From the NCBI GenBank assembly GCA_964655525.1, contig CAZZNE010000013.1, forward strand, positions 1-64,000: a stretch of 64,000 bases of DNA. The letters run 5' to 3'. Position 1 is the first letter of the stretch. Each line of letters begins with the position of its first letter. The notes beneath the pieces were generated by a model that was not told the origin of the DNA, ran no database searches, and saw nothing but the letters and a program-made list of their open reading frames with translations. The translations under genes and the position numbers were made by a program. This stretch comes from DLAJ01 sp964655525. GTDB lineage: Bacteria > Bacillota > Clostridia > Lachnospirales > Lachnospiraceae. Below are positions 35,247-43,712 of the stretch, piece by piece.

Positions 35247-36710
35247 ATGCAGATTTTTTTATCACATTCCTCTAAGGATGCCGCAATCGCGGAACAGATT
35301 TGCGAGCGGCTTGAGAAAAACGGTATCCGGTGCTTTATCGCGCCGAGGAACATCCGACCGGGAAAAGAATATGCGGAGGAGATCATCAACGGTATCGATG
35401 AGTCAGCGGCAGTGGTTTTACTGATGTCTGAGAATGCAAACAGTTCCCCCCATGTTTTGCGGGAGGTCGAGCATGCAGTCAGCGGCGGCACGCCGATTCT
35501 GGTATATAAGATTGAGGATGTGGCGCTTTCCAAATCCATGGAATATTTCCTGATGACGCATCAGTGGGTCAGCTCGAAGCCGCAGGAGGATTATGCCGAT
35601 ATTGTGGCGTTTGCACAGGATTTAGCAAAAAAAGAGAAGGCGGAGCCGGACGGGACAGAAGCGGCCGGAAATGCGGCGGAACAGAAACCCAAAGCGGCCG
35701 GAAATGCGGCAGAACAGGAGCCCAAAGCTGCCGGAAATGCGGCGGATCAGGAGCCCAAAGCTGCCGCAAAACGGAAAACAGGAATTTTTGCAGTGGCAGC
35801 TGTAGTCGTGCTCGCGATTGCGGCGATTGCTTTTTTTGCCATGCGAAAGCCCGGAGCGGGACAGACCGTAGCAGAGGAGGACGAGCCGCAACCGGTCTCC
35901 GTTCAGGTGGGTGAGACGGTGCTGTTCGGGAGCTATTTAGATGAGGATATTGAGTGGCGTGTGCTGCGCATTTCCGAGGATGGAACGCAGGCGGTTTTGA
36001 TCGCTTCCCACATTTTGACGATGAAAGCGTATGACACGGCGGAGAGCGGACGCTTTAATTATGACGGGGACAAGGATTATTGGACAAGGGAGTCCGAGGC
36101 GGATACCGATATGGCGCTTCAGATACGGGTGCGCGGTAACAGCGATTGGAGCGCTTCAAATCTGAGGACATGGCTGAACGCCGATACCGAAGTTGTCAAT
36201 TATACCGATCAGCCGCCGGTGGCGGCAGCCATGGCGGAAAAGAAAAACGGCTATCAGAATGAAGCGGGGTTTCTTTACGGATTTACACAGGAAGAACGCG
36301 ATGCGATCGTGGAAACGGAGCTTGTGACGAAGGGGAATGCGCTTTCGGAGACAGAGACCGTGACGACTTACGACAGGGTGTGGCTGTTATCTTTGGAGGA
36401 GCTTTCATGGTTTGATGATGCGGGCATGAGAAAGTTCGCGTCGCCCACGGAAGCGGCGATCGAACAGGATCAAAGCCTCTGGTATATTCTGGATTACAAT
36501 ACTTACGGAGTCGAGTGCCTAAGCTGGTGGCTCCGTGAACCGGAGACGGAAGCGGCAAGTCTGTGCTATCTGGTGGATAACGGCTATACCGAAAGGGTGG
36601 TCAGGCAGGAAAATGCGGGTCTGGAAGGCTTCGGTGTGCGTCCGGCGCTGACTGTGGACTTGCGTCTTGTCACCTTCCGCGGTGAGGAGAGCGGAGGAAA
36701 TACTGATTAA
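35247..36710 (+). CDS. TIR domain - transmembrane - DUF6273-like protein
   Basis: A 487-residue protein with no signal peptide. Residues 1-125 are a TIR domain: MQIFLSHSSKD at the first strand, RCFIAPRNIRPGK (box 2-like) and SSPHVLREVEHAV, where E73 is at the position of the catalytic Glu of NAD-cleaving TIRs. Residues 139-171 are three copies of AAGNAAEQEPK. A helix (179-198) crosses the membrane, and the remaining 290 residues would be outside and resemble DUF6273 (FGSYLDEDIEWRVL at its start, WLREPET and GVRPALTVDL near its end). Start follows GAAGGAG. Position after the sortase suggests an envelope function, but intracellular TIR plus outside domain could be a receptor. Confidence 0.85.
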   Translation: MQIFLSHSSKDAAIAEQICERLEKNGIRCFIAPRNIRPGKEYAEEIINGIDESAAVVLLMSENANSSPHVLREVEHAVSGGTPILVYKIEDVALSKSMEYFLMTHQWVSSKPQEDYADIVAFAQDLAKKEKAEPDGTEAAGNAAEQKPKAAGNAAEQEPKAAGNAADQEPKAAAKRKTGIFAVAAVVVLAIAAIAFFAMRKPGAGQTVAEEDEPQPVSVQVGETVLFGSYLDEDIEWRVLRISEDGTQAVLIASHILTMKAYDTAESGRFNYDGDKDYWTRESEADTDMALQIRVRGNSDWSASNLRTWLNADTEVVNYTDQPPVAAAMAEKKNGYQNEAGFLYGFTQEERDAIVETELVTKGNALSETETVTTYDRVWLLSLEELSWFDDAGMRKFASPTEAAIEQDQSLWYILDYNTYGVECLSWWLREPETEAASLCYLVDNGYTERVVRQENAGLEGFGVRPALTVDLRLVTFRGEESGGNTD

Positions 36711-36724
36711 ATCCGTGTTTCCCC

Positions 36725-36756
36725 AAAAAAAGAACCCTTGAGGGTTCTTTTTTTTT
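36725..36756. terminator. Bidirectional terminator
   Basis: AGAACCC TTGA GGGTTCT stem-loop flanked by A7 on the left and T8 on the right, so it works on both strands. It separates the TIR gene from the convergent lipoprotein gene. Confidence 0.9.
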
Positions 36757-36771
36757 AGGTTTTGTATCAGT

Positions 36772-37590
36772 TCAGAGTACTGTCCAGGCTGAGCGCGGCA
36801 GCAGCTGTTTTGTAATCAATTCCTCCAGTTGTTCCTCGAATACGCTGTGATCGACTTCGACTCCGCCTACCTCGTAATAGGGGCAGGGAAGATCGCTGTC
36901 TTCGTCCACAAGGGACTCTCGGGCATACAGATCGAAAAGCGTCTCACGCTCTCCGTCAGGCAGATAACGGAATACCGTATAAGAACTGGTGTCATTGTAA
37001 TCATACTGCGACACCATGGTGCCATCCAGCAGAGGATAATCCCCGGATGTCATTTCCACCATATCCTGATTCCAACAAAACAGCGCACCGTCGGCATAAT
37101 GGAATACGGCGTTGTAGCAGAGCGGCGCGTCTTCCATCTGAATCAGCAGTTCTTCAACGCCGTCCCCGTCCAAATCCAAATAAGTGTATTCATATGTCAG
37201 ATCGGATTGAAGAAAATCCGCCCATCCTTCCAAGTGCCAAGTGTTTAACTGCTCGCTGTCAAACAGGGAGATGTCGCCCGACAGAAAAGAGGAATAAGCC
37301 GCCATTGCAAGCTCTGAAGGGGAAAGGGTTTCCTCTAAGAGAAGCAGTCCGTCGGAGGAAGCTGCATCCTCAGGAGAAAGGGTATCGTTGGAGGAAGCTG
37401 CATCCTCAGGAGAAAGGGTATCGTCGGAGGAAGCTGTATCATCGGAAGAAAGCACATCATCGGATGAGGGGACATCCGTTGAAGAAGGGGTGTTCCCGGA
37501 AGAAAACGCAGGTTCTTTTTGTGCGGCTGCGCATCCTGCCGCAAGGAACAGACAGGTCAATATAGATGCATAGGTTCTTCGTCTTTTCAT
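36772..37590 (-). CDS. Lipoprotein with Ser/Asp repeat linker
   Basis: A 272-residue exported protein. ILTCLFLAAGCAAAQ has a lipobox (LAAGC). The start at 37590 follows GAGGA; the frame runs 15 codons further upstream without such a site. A linker of 50-60 residues repeats S-S-x-D-(D/T)-x and SPEDAAS, encoded by nearly identical DNA. The folded part at about residues 95-270 has YTYLDLDGDGVEELLIQMEDAP, a pattern seen in FG-GAP/VCBS-like or peptidase-inhibitor-like domains in Firmicutes lipoproteins. Function unknown. Confidence 0.75.
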   Translation of the reverse strand: MKRRRTYASILTCLFLAAGCAAAQKEPAFSSGNTPSSTDVPSSDDVLSSDDTASSDDTLSPEDAASSNDTLSPEDAASSDGLLLLEETLSPSELAMAAYSSFLSGDISLFDSEQLNTWHLEGWADFLQSDLTYEYTYLDLDGDGVEELLIQMEDAPLCYNAVFHYADGALFCWNQDMVEMTSGDYPLLDGTMVSQYDYNDTSSYTVFRYLPDGERETLFDLYARESLVDEDSDLPCPYYEVGGVEVDHSVFEEQLEELITKQLLPRSAWTVL

Positions 37591-37638
37591 AGGATTTTCC
37601 TCGATTCTTTTTTCTAAACAGCGTTTACGCGCCAACCG

Positions 37639-38313
37639 TTACAGACTCATCAATTCGTTTCTCGTCTTTTTATCAAATTTTTCCAATGCATAGCGATATG
37701 CCGTCCGTGGCATGCGGCCATGATTTGCGATCAAATAATTTTTTACGGAAGGCATGTCAATCTGCGAGAGACTTTTTAACATCCAGCCATACCCTTTCTG
37801 CACCAGATCATGCTCGTCCGTCATCAGCGCGTCGGAGATGATGAAAGGAGAGAGTCCTTCGTAATCATCACGCAGAATGGAGGGGATTAGGATAACCGCT
37901 GATGCGCGGCGGACCCAAAAATCTCCGTCCTTCGTCCATTCTACTATTTTGGGAAAAAGCGATGGGTATTGTCTCAGTAATTCGCCGAATGCGTGTGTAC
38001 AAAAATCATCACAGTCTCCCCAGCCCCGGACGTACCCTTTAAGCCAGCGATAGAAGGTGTCATAAATGTTTTCGGCATATTGGTTTTTCATCCGGTAAGC
38101 CCAATCGAAAGCGATGACGCCCAATGCCCAATCATGTTGTTCTAATAAATCTTCGCACAAAGAAAAAACAGTTCCGACATCCCGCTTGGTGATCTGCCGA
38201 AATAATTTAGCCGACAGCTTTCGGATATCTCCGGTAATGATATGCTTTCCTTCCGGAACCTGTTGGTTCAATTCCTGTATTTTTCTGACTGCCTCTTCAA
38301 CGATCTGATTCAT
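37639..38313 (-). CDS. DNA alkylation repair (AlkD-like) HEAT-repeat protein
   Basis: A 224-residue protein, start chosen at the ATG preceded by GGAGGATTTT (the frame has a Met four codons before, inside the ribosome site). Six helical HEAT-like repeats are suggested, with WALGVIAFDWAYRMKN, FWVRRASAVILIPSILRD and MPRTAYRYALEKFD, characteristic of the AlkD/PF08713 family, which removes 3- and 7-alkylpurines without base flipping. The catalytic region of AlkD (Trp, Asp, Arg lined in a cleft) seems partly conserved (WGDCDDF, DFWVRRA). It could also be a non-enzymatic paralogue. Confidence 0.85.
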   Translation of the reverse strand: MNQIVEEAVRKIQELNQQVPEGKHIITGDIRKLSAKLFRQITKRDVGTVFSLCEDLLEQHDWALGVIAFDWAYRMKNQYAENIYDTFYRWLKGYVRGWGDCDDFCTHAFGELLRQYPSLFPKIVEWTKDGDFWVRRASAVILIPSILRDDYEGLSPFIISDALMTDEHDLVQKGYGWMLKSLSQIDMPSVKNYLIANHGRMPRTAYRYALEKFDKKTRNELMSL

Positions 38314-38409
38314 AAAATCCTCCATTCTTACACAGTCTGTGAGGTTTGGCGTAGGTATAAATTTCGTGTGTGAAAATTTTTTACGGATGCCTCCTGACGG
38401 AAAACGGAT

Positions 38410-38988
38410 TTACAAGGGCTCTGCCCCGTCAAAAAGAATGTCCACCAGCTTTTTGATATAGGCGGCGCGTTCTTCCGGCCTGCTAAAGTCATAGCCGAGC
38501 AGCAGCTTTACCGTCTCGTTTCCGAGAAACGCGGTCTGCATGGCGGAGAGCAGTGTGAAGGCCAAAATTGCCCGATCCTCGTCCGCAACGTCGTTTTTTA
38601 ACGCGAAGAGAAAGCCGCGCTGTGTAAGTACGGAATTGCAGCGCGTCGTATAATTTTGAAAATCCTCCAAAATGGAAATATGGGACATAGCGGAATGCTC
38701 ATAAAGAAAATCGAACACGGAAGTCGCCCATGCTCTTAAGCGCTCTTTGTCTGTCTCAAACGTCTGCGTCATCTGAAACGAGGAAACAACCTTTCCGATA
38801 ATGCGCTGGACGCATTCGGCGATGAGCTTTTCCTTGCTTCCGAAATGATAATTGATCAGCCCAAGGGCGATGTCTGCCTGCCCTGCGATCATGCGCGCGG
38901 TGATGCGGTTGATGTCGCCGTCGTATTGTAGGATCAGGTCGGTAGTGACTGCAATGATATGTTCTTTTACTGCGCTGCTCTGTGCCAT
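38410..38988 (-). CDS. TetR-family transcriptional regulator
   Basis: A 192-residue regulator. N-terminal helix-turn-helix: ITARMIAGQADIALGLINYHFGSKEKLI, with NYHFGSKEKL as the usual end of the recognition region. The rest is an all-helical ligand and dimer domain without recognisable ligand. GGGGAGG precedes the start by eight bases. A 21-bp palindrome 30 bases upstream of the start is a strong candidate operator. No efflux gene is next to it; the truncated methyltransferase beyond may once have been the target, or the regulator acts elsewhere. Confidence 0.9.
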   Translation of the reverse strand: MAQSSAVKEHIIAVTTDLILQYDGDINRITARMIAGQADIALGLINYHFGSKEKLIAECVQRIIGKVVSSFQMTQTFETDKERLRAWATSVFDFLYEHSAMSHISILEDFQNYTTRCNSVLTQRGFLFALKNDVADEDRAILAFTLLSAMQTAFLGNETVKLLLGYDFSRPEERAAYIKKLVDILFDGAEPL

Positions 38989-39017
38989 GACGGATGCCTC
39001 CCCTTATTATTATCAGT

Positions 39018-39038
39018 ATATTGAACGGCGTTCAATAT
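39018..39038. promoter_or_regulatory. Palindromic operator of the TetR regulator
   Basis: Perfect nine-base arms ATATTGAAC and GTTCAATAT around GGC. Located 30 bases upstream of the regulator start, where it would cover its promoter. TetR-family operators usually have this form, so autoregulation is likely. Confidence 0.75.
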
Positions 39039-39122
39039 GTCAATCTTTTTGGGATACTTTGTCGGGGAGTATCTCACTTTTGCCACTCGTGTCGCTTACC
39101 TGCTGATTTTCTTGATAAAGTA

Positions 39123-39707
39123 CTATTTGATTGCAACAATGACAGAAAATTTTTGGTAGGAGTAAACGCATTTTACAATAGAAAATTTGCATTCTTTTAA
39201 CATCGTTACTTCCTGTTCAACAGAACATTCTTTATCCAGTTTTCTTCGTTCTTTCCATAATGCCAGATCTGTATCCGTTAAGCCGCTGTGTTTGATCTGG
39301 GTTTCCCAGTAAGAATTAAACCAATGATCCATTTGCATCTGTTCTACACAAAATTGGTCATAGTTTACAAACAGGCCGCCGCTTGGCAGGTTATCATATA
39401 TTCTTGAAAATAATGTGATCTTATCGCTATCTTCTAAATGGTGAATGGATAGCGCAGAGATGACCGTATCAAAATCAGTATCCGGCAATTTGTGAATATA
39501 GTTTTCTGTTTGATAGGATATGCTTTGGATATTTTGAAATCTCTTTCTGGCAACATCCAGCATCTCATCAGCGATGTCCACAAGCACATATTCAGAATCC
39601 GGGTAGTGCTGAAACCAAAAATAAGTTAATAGTCCTGTTCCGGCGCCCAGATCAATCATTCGTTTTGGCTTATCTATGTTTGAAGTAATGAAATCTGTTG
39701 TCCGAGT
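39123..39707 (-). pseudogene. Class I SAM methyltransferase, N-terminus lost
   Basis: The frame can be read as 178 codons from an ATG at 39659, giving MIDLGAGTGLLTYFWFQ (SAM motif I), EYVLVDIADEMLDVARKRF (motif II) and VISALSIHHLEDSDK. But the homologous sequence continues 16 codons upstream of that ATG (TDFITSNIDKPKR, which is what full-length relatives have) up to a stop codon at 39708-39710. So about 40-50 residues of the usual N-terminal helical part are missing, with no start codon, and motif I would sit at the extreme N-terminus. It is probably truncated and inactive, but expression of the short form cannot be excluded. Confidence 0.65.
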
Positions 39708-39981
39708 TTATTGTTTTGATTTTATCATGTCCGTGTTCGGGCTTCAAGGTGCAATGGGTGAAATTGCCGGTATCGTAATTCGGTAGTAATGGGGAAATGG
39801 GACAATGATAAAGTCCGTTTTATTTCTCTCTTAAGCTGTTATGCTGTGGTTACAAATTGGCACGGGGCAAACGGGCGGCGGAATGATTTGATCACCGGGG
39901 AGAGCAAGAACAGCGGGACATGAGATGTGCTGTCGGGGCTTCGGATCAATGCCGTATAGTGATTACAGGAGGGCGATAACG
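39708..39981. other. Gap without recognisable gene
   Basis: No convincing coding frame on either strand and no clear promoter. It probably holds debris of the truncated methyltransferase gene and the upstream region of the following small gene, whose AGGAGG lies at about 39968. Confidence 0.5.
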
Positions 39982-40437
39982 ATGGGAAGAAGAATGGAGC
40001 TTTATTCAAGGGCGGAAGAGCAAAGACGAAACAGGCGTGCGGCGGGGCGGCGCAGAAACGGGCAGAAGAAAGAAGGACGCGGGGCAGACGCCTTGATTCT
40101 GCTGCTGTTATTATTGATCGGTCTATTTTGCGTGACGATGCGTGTGCAGGGAAACGAGGCGCACGGGAGCGGCTATGACGAAGCGGCGTACGATGAATTG
40201 GAAAAGGTATATTGCACGGAGGTTCACGGGCTGCTCATGGATTACGGATTGCACAACAGCGGAATGAATCTGACCAAGGTCACGCAGCCGGACGGCGTTA
40301 GGGAATATCGGCTGGAGGTACATCATGCGGGAATCGCCCGTCTGACGGGGACGGAGCGTGAAGCCCTGCAGGAAGGATTGGAATTCTTGAGCTTTCCGGA
40401 TGAAAAGAGCACGGTGATTGTGCGGCTGAGCTTCTAA
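39982..40437 (+). CDS. Small single-helix membrane protein
   Basis: A 151-residue protein I do not recognise. A basic N-terminus (many Arg, 1-40) is followed by one membrane helix (LILLLLLLIGLFCVTMRVQ, about residues 39-58), then about 90 residues outside with few recognisable features (YCTEVHGLLMDYGLHNSGMNLTKV). The start at 39982 follows AGGAGG with nine bases; the frame runs further upstream. The stop codon is the first three bases of the inverted repeat at 40435. Function unknown. Confidence 0.65.
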   Translation: MGRRMELYSRAEEQRRNRRAAGRRRNGQKKEGRGADALILLLLLLIGLFCVTMRVQGNEAHGSGYDEAAYDELEKVYCTEVHGLLMDYGLHNSGMNLTKVTQPDGVREYRLEVHHAGIARLTGTEREALQEGLEFLSFPDEKSTVIVRLSF

Positions 40438-40508
40438 GGAAACGCTGATTAAATCAGCATTTTCTTAGAGCCTACGGCGAGGGAAACACTTTAATCAGCG
40501 TTTCCTTA
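40435..40508. repeat. 19-bp inverted repeat element at a stop codon
   Basis: Arms TAAGGAAACGCTGATTAAA (40435-40453) and its exact reverse complement (40490-40508) are separated by 36 bases. The TAA is the stop codon of the upstream gene. Related sequences lie at the yqeY stop (TAAGGAAGCGCTGAT, 26375-26389) and weakly at the end of the TIR gene (CTGATTAAATCCGTGTTTCC, 36704-36723). It could act as terminator or be a remnant of a small mobile palindromic repeat. Confidence 0.7.
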
Positions 40509-40635
40509 AGGTGTTGTAAAATTAATACGATGAATGGAATAGGATAATCAGGACATTTGAAATAGGACATGACAATCAGGTATGAATGGAGTATGATGGG
40601 ATAGGATATAAATATCGTGAAAAGGAGAATCCATC

Positions 40636-41331
40636 ATGCGTCATATTCCGAAAGCTTACGAGAGATACAGACATTTTAAGGGAAATTGTTATCAGATACT
40701 CGCAATCGCCAAACACGCCGAGGATGCGACCGAGCAGGTGGTTTATCAGGCGTTATATCCGCCGTTTACGATTTATGTAAGACCGCTTTCCCTGTTTATG
40801 AGTGAGGTTGACCATGAGAAATATCCGTCAGTTACGCAGCGTTATCGCTTTGAACTGATATCCGACGAAGAATCTGTGCCGGAGGCGCGGATGGAAGCGT
40901 TGGACCCGGTTCCCGAGGCAGAGACATCCGGGAGTCCGGCGGGAGAAGAAAACGAGGACGTAACGGCGGCTGCCAAGGGTATAACGTCGGCAGCATCCAC
41001 ACGCGCAGCAGAGGAAAACGGTGAAGCCGTAACGGAGGAAACCGTGCTTGAACAGACAACGGCGGAAACCGCGCAGGGTCAGGCTGAGGAGGAAGTCGGC
41101 GCGGAGTGGGCGATTGATGAGAATGTGCTTGCGTTTCTGGATGCCGACACTTATGAGCAGAAGCTGAACATTTTCTCTGGGATGCGTGATAAGGTGACCC
41201 AGGATATGCTCAATACGATCGCGGCGGCGCTCGACATCGAGGTCGATGCGGGAGATTTGGAGGAGCGATACCGGCAGATTCAGAATTGTCTGATGACCTT
41301 TCAGAAATATGAGTGCAATCGGCTGCGCTGA
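40636..41331 (+). CDS. DUF1653-domain protein
   Basis: A 231-residue cytoplasmic protein. The first 75 residues are a DUF1653 domain: RYRHFKGNCYQILAIAKHAEDA, VVYQALYPPFTIYVRPLSLFM and VTQRYRFEL are all typical. A variable Glu/Ala-rich linker follows, and the last 70 residues (ENVLAFLDADTYEQKLNIFSGM, ending NCLMTFQKYECNRLR) form a second, helical block common in Lachnospiraceae DUF1653 proteins. The role of DUF1653 is not known. GGAGAATCC precedes the start. Confidence 0.85.
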   Translation: MRHIPKAYERYRHFKGNCYQILAIAKHAEDATEQVVYQALYPPFTIYVRPLSLFMSEVDHEKYPSVTQRYRFELISDEESVPEARMEALDPVPEAETSGSPAGEENEDVTAAAKGITSAASTRAAEENGEAVTEETVLEQTTAETAQGQAEEEVGAEWAIDENVLAFLDADTYEQKLNIFSGMRDKVTQDMLNTIAAALDIEVDAGDLEERYRQIQNCLMTFQKYECNRLR

Positions 41332-41385
41332 TGCGGAGTCCGGCAGCGTTTGAATGCTTTTTCGTACCTGTATCAAAAGAATGCC

Positions 41386-41414
41386 TTGCATTTACGTAAG
41401 AAATGTCCTAGAAT
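41386..41414 (+). promoter_or_regulatory. Promoter of the 5'-nucleotidase gene
   Basis: TTGCAT (41386-41391), 17 bases, TAGAAT (41409-41414). It lies about 52 bases before the start codon, with a LexA-box-like site shortly after the -10. Confidence 0.65.
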
Positions 41415-41427
41415 AGAACATATATTC

Positions 41428-41441
41428 AGAACAAATGTTCG
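41428..41441 (+). promoter_or_regulatory. Candidate LexA (SOS) box
   Basis: AGAACAAATGTTCG contains GAAC-N4-GTTC and fits the Gram-positive LexA consensus CGAACRNRYGTTCG closely (read on the other strand CGAACATTTGTTCT, last base off). It is 14 bases after the -10, where a repressor would block transcription. The downstream genes are a nucleotidase and mutY, both plausible DNA-damage functions. Confidence 0.65.
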
Positions 41442-41465
41442 AAAAAAGGAAGGGAGCGGGCGGAT

Positions 41466-42374
41466 ATGGCGTATGAATTAAACGGAAAACTTGTCATCGG
41501 CGTTTCGACGAGGGCGCTGTTTGACTTAAGCTTTGAGGATGCGTTATTTGAGCGGGAAGGTGTTGCCGCATTTTGTAAGTACCAGCTTGAGCATGAATAT
41601 GATATACTGAAACCGGGACCGGGGTTCGGACTCATTCGGGCGCTGCTCAATGTCAATCAGTTGCCCGGTTTTGAAAACCGCGTTGAGGTTATCATTATGT
41701 CGCGAAACAGCGCAGACACCTCTTTGCGGGTGTTTCACTCGATTCATGAATATGGTTTGAATATCACGAGAGCGGTATTGGCGAGCGGAGCGTCTCTTGC
41801 GCCGTACCTGGAGGCGTTCGAGACGGATCTGTTCTTGTCTGCGGATGAAAATGATGTGCAAAAGGCGATTGATTCAGGCATTGCGGCAGGAATTGTATGC
41901 GCGGACGGTGTACATACTTATGAGGAGAGTCGGCTGCCGGACTGTATCCGGATTGCGTTTGACGGGGATGCCGTGCTTTTTTCGGATGCATCGGAACGTA
42001 TTTTTCAGGAAAAAGGTTTGCATGCGTTTGAACAAAATGAGCTTGCCAATGCGTCTAATCCAATGGGAGAAGGTCCGTTTGCACGTTTTTTGAAAGCGCT
42101 CTCGGATTTACAGAGAGAATTTCCGCCCGAGTGCGCGCCCATCAGAACGGCGCTTGTCACATCGAGGAGTGCGCCCGCGCATGAAAGGGTGATTCGTACG
42201 CTTCGTGCTTGGAATGTACGGATTGATGAGGCGTTTTTTCTGGGAGGGATTTCCAAAAAGGATGTGCTCAAGGCATTCGGCGCGCAGATATTCTTTGACG
42301 ATCAGCAGACGCATACGCTGCAGGCGGCGGCAGTCGTGCCGACGGCGCGTGTGCCATACAGAAATTCCGCTTAA
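41466..42374 (+). CDS. 5'-nucleotidase (cytosolic NT5C1-like family)
   Basis: A 302-residue cytoplasmic protein. The start has GAAGGGAG. GKLVIGVSTRALFDLSFEDALFE, VEVIIMSRNSADTSLRVFHS, LPDCIRIAFDGDAVLFSD (the DGD region) and FFLGGISKKDVLKAFGAQIFFDDQ are the blocks of the 5'-nucleotidase family (PF06189-like). The HAD-type fold hydrolyses nucleoside monophosphates; the D-x-D in FDGDAVLF and the C-terminal FFDDQ Asp are in line with Mg binding. Expression probably comes from the promoter at 41386 and may be LexA-controlled, so it may adjust nucleotide pools in DNA damage; inference. Confidence 0.88.
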   Translation: MAYELNGKLVIGVSTRALFDLSFEDALFEREGVAAFCKYQLEHEYDILKPGPGFGLIRALLNVNQLPGFENRVEVIIMSRNSADTSLRVFHSIHEYGLNITRAVLASGASLAPYLEAFETDLFLSADENDVQKAIDSGIAAGIVCADGVHTYEESRLPDCIRIAFDGDAVLFSDASERIFQEKGLHAFEQNELANASNPMGEGPFARFLKALSDLQREFPPECAPIRTALVTSRSAPAHERVIRTLRAWNVRIDEAFFLGGISKKDVLKAFGAQIFFDDQQTHTLQAAAVVPTARVPYRNSA

Positions 42375-42496
42375 AGAATGGCGGTTATAATGAAGTGATT
42401 TTTAAGAAAAAAGTACGATGAAGCAAGAAGCGAGTGGTAAAGCTTTTTAATCGGAGCATATCGAAGGAAAATCTTGCGATATGCGGGAGTATCATC

Positions 42497-43576
42497 ATGA
42501 AAAATGCATTGAAAGGTCTTGTACAGCCCCTGCTACAATGGTATGATAAGCATGCAAGGGTGTTGCCATGGAGAGAGCAGCCGACGCCCTATCGCGTATG
42601 GGTATCGGAGATTATGCTTCAACAGACGCGTGTGGAGGCTGTGAAACCGTATTATGAGCGTTTCATGAGGAAGCTGCCCGATATTCGAAGTCTTTCTGAG
42701 GTCAGTGATGATGAATTGCTGAAGCTCTGGGAGGGGCTGGGATATTATAACCGGGCGCGCAACCTAAAGAAGGCGGCGATCATGCTCATGGAGCAGTATG
42801 GAGGGGAAATGCCGGCTTCTTATGACCGGATTCTTTCGCTGCCGGGAATCGGCAGCTATACGGCGGGAGCGATCGCATCGATCGCGTTCGGACTGCCCTA
42901 TCCCGCGGTGGATGGCAATGTACTGCGCGTGATCGCGCGGGCATGCTGTTACGAGTCGGATGTATTGTCTGCTTCTGCTAAGAGGGAGATGGAGCAGCGA
43001 ATTAAAGAAGTGATTCCAAATCAGCGGGTCGGAGCGTTTAATCAGGCGTTGATGGAGCTTGGCGCGACGGTCTGTGTGCCGAACGGCGCCCCGCACTGTG
43101 CGGAATGCCCGTGGGAGAAGCTCTGCAAGGCACATGAGAGCGGCATGGAAACGGCATATCCGATAAAAAAGCCGAAAAAATCAAGAACCGTTGAGGAGTA
43201 CACGATCCTGATCCTTCAGGATGAGGATCAGACGGCGATCCGTAAGCGCCCCGAAAAGGGATTGCTTGCAGGAATGTACGAATTTCCATGGGTGGAAGGC
43301 ATCCGTACAAAGGAGGAAGTCATCCGATTTGTAAAAGAAATGGGTTATGCGCCCATTTATGTGCGGGAACTTGAGCGGAGCAGGCATATTTTTACGCACA
43401 AGGAATGGCATATGGCGGGCTATGCGATCCGGGTTGATGAACTGGAAAAAGCGCCCGATACGCAGCTATTGTTTGCCAAGGCAGGGGAGACCGAAGAAAA
43501 ATATCCCATGCCTGCGGCTTTTTGTGCTTATACGAGATATTTGCATATTCGTTTGGGAAACGAGCGTTTTTCATAG
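42497..43576 (+). CDS. mutY: A/G-specific adenine glycosylase
   Basis: A 359-residue DNA repair enzyme that removes adenine opposite 8-oxoguanine. VSEIMLQQTRVEAVKPYYERF carries the Glu active site; LPGIGSYTAGAIASIAFG is the helix-hairpin-helix; AVDGNVLRVIAR has the catalytic Asp. The iron-sulfur ligands are C-x7-C-x2-C-x5-C in TVCVPNGAPHCAECPWEKLC; the first gap is seven instead of the usual six. The C-terminal NUDIX-like domain for 8-oxoG recognition is present (KGLLAGMYEFPWVEG). The start at 42497 follows GGGAG; the frame begins earlier. The gap from the nucleotidase gene is about 120 bases. Confidence 0.95.
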   Translation: MKNALKGLVQPLLQWYDKHARVLPWREQPTPYRVWVSEIMLQQTRVEAVKPYYERFMRKLPDIRSLSEVSDDELLKLWEGLGYYNRARNLKKAAIMLMEQYGGEMPASYDRILSLPGIGSYTAGAIASIAFGLPYPAVDGNVLRVIARACCYESDVLSASAKREMEQRIKEVIPNQRVGAFNQALMELGATVCVPNGAPHCAECPWEKLCKAHESGMETAYPIKKPKKSRTVEEYTILILQDEDQTAIRKRPEKGLLAGMYEFPWVEGIRTKEEVIRFVKEMGYAPIYVRELERSRHIFTHKEWHMAGYAIRVDELEKAPDTQLLFAKAGETEEKYPMPAAFCAYTRYLHIRLGNERFS

Positions 43577-43712
43577 AACAGGATTCATAATTTTTTATAT
43601 AAAAATTCATTTTTTATTAAGAAAAATATGTTTTTATAATGAGGGTAGCAGCGTTTAACGGGCGATTCGATTTCAAAAAGACGGATCAGAATATAAAAAG
43701 AGGAAAACAGGA

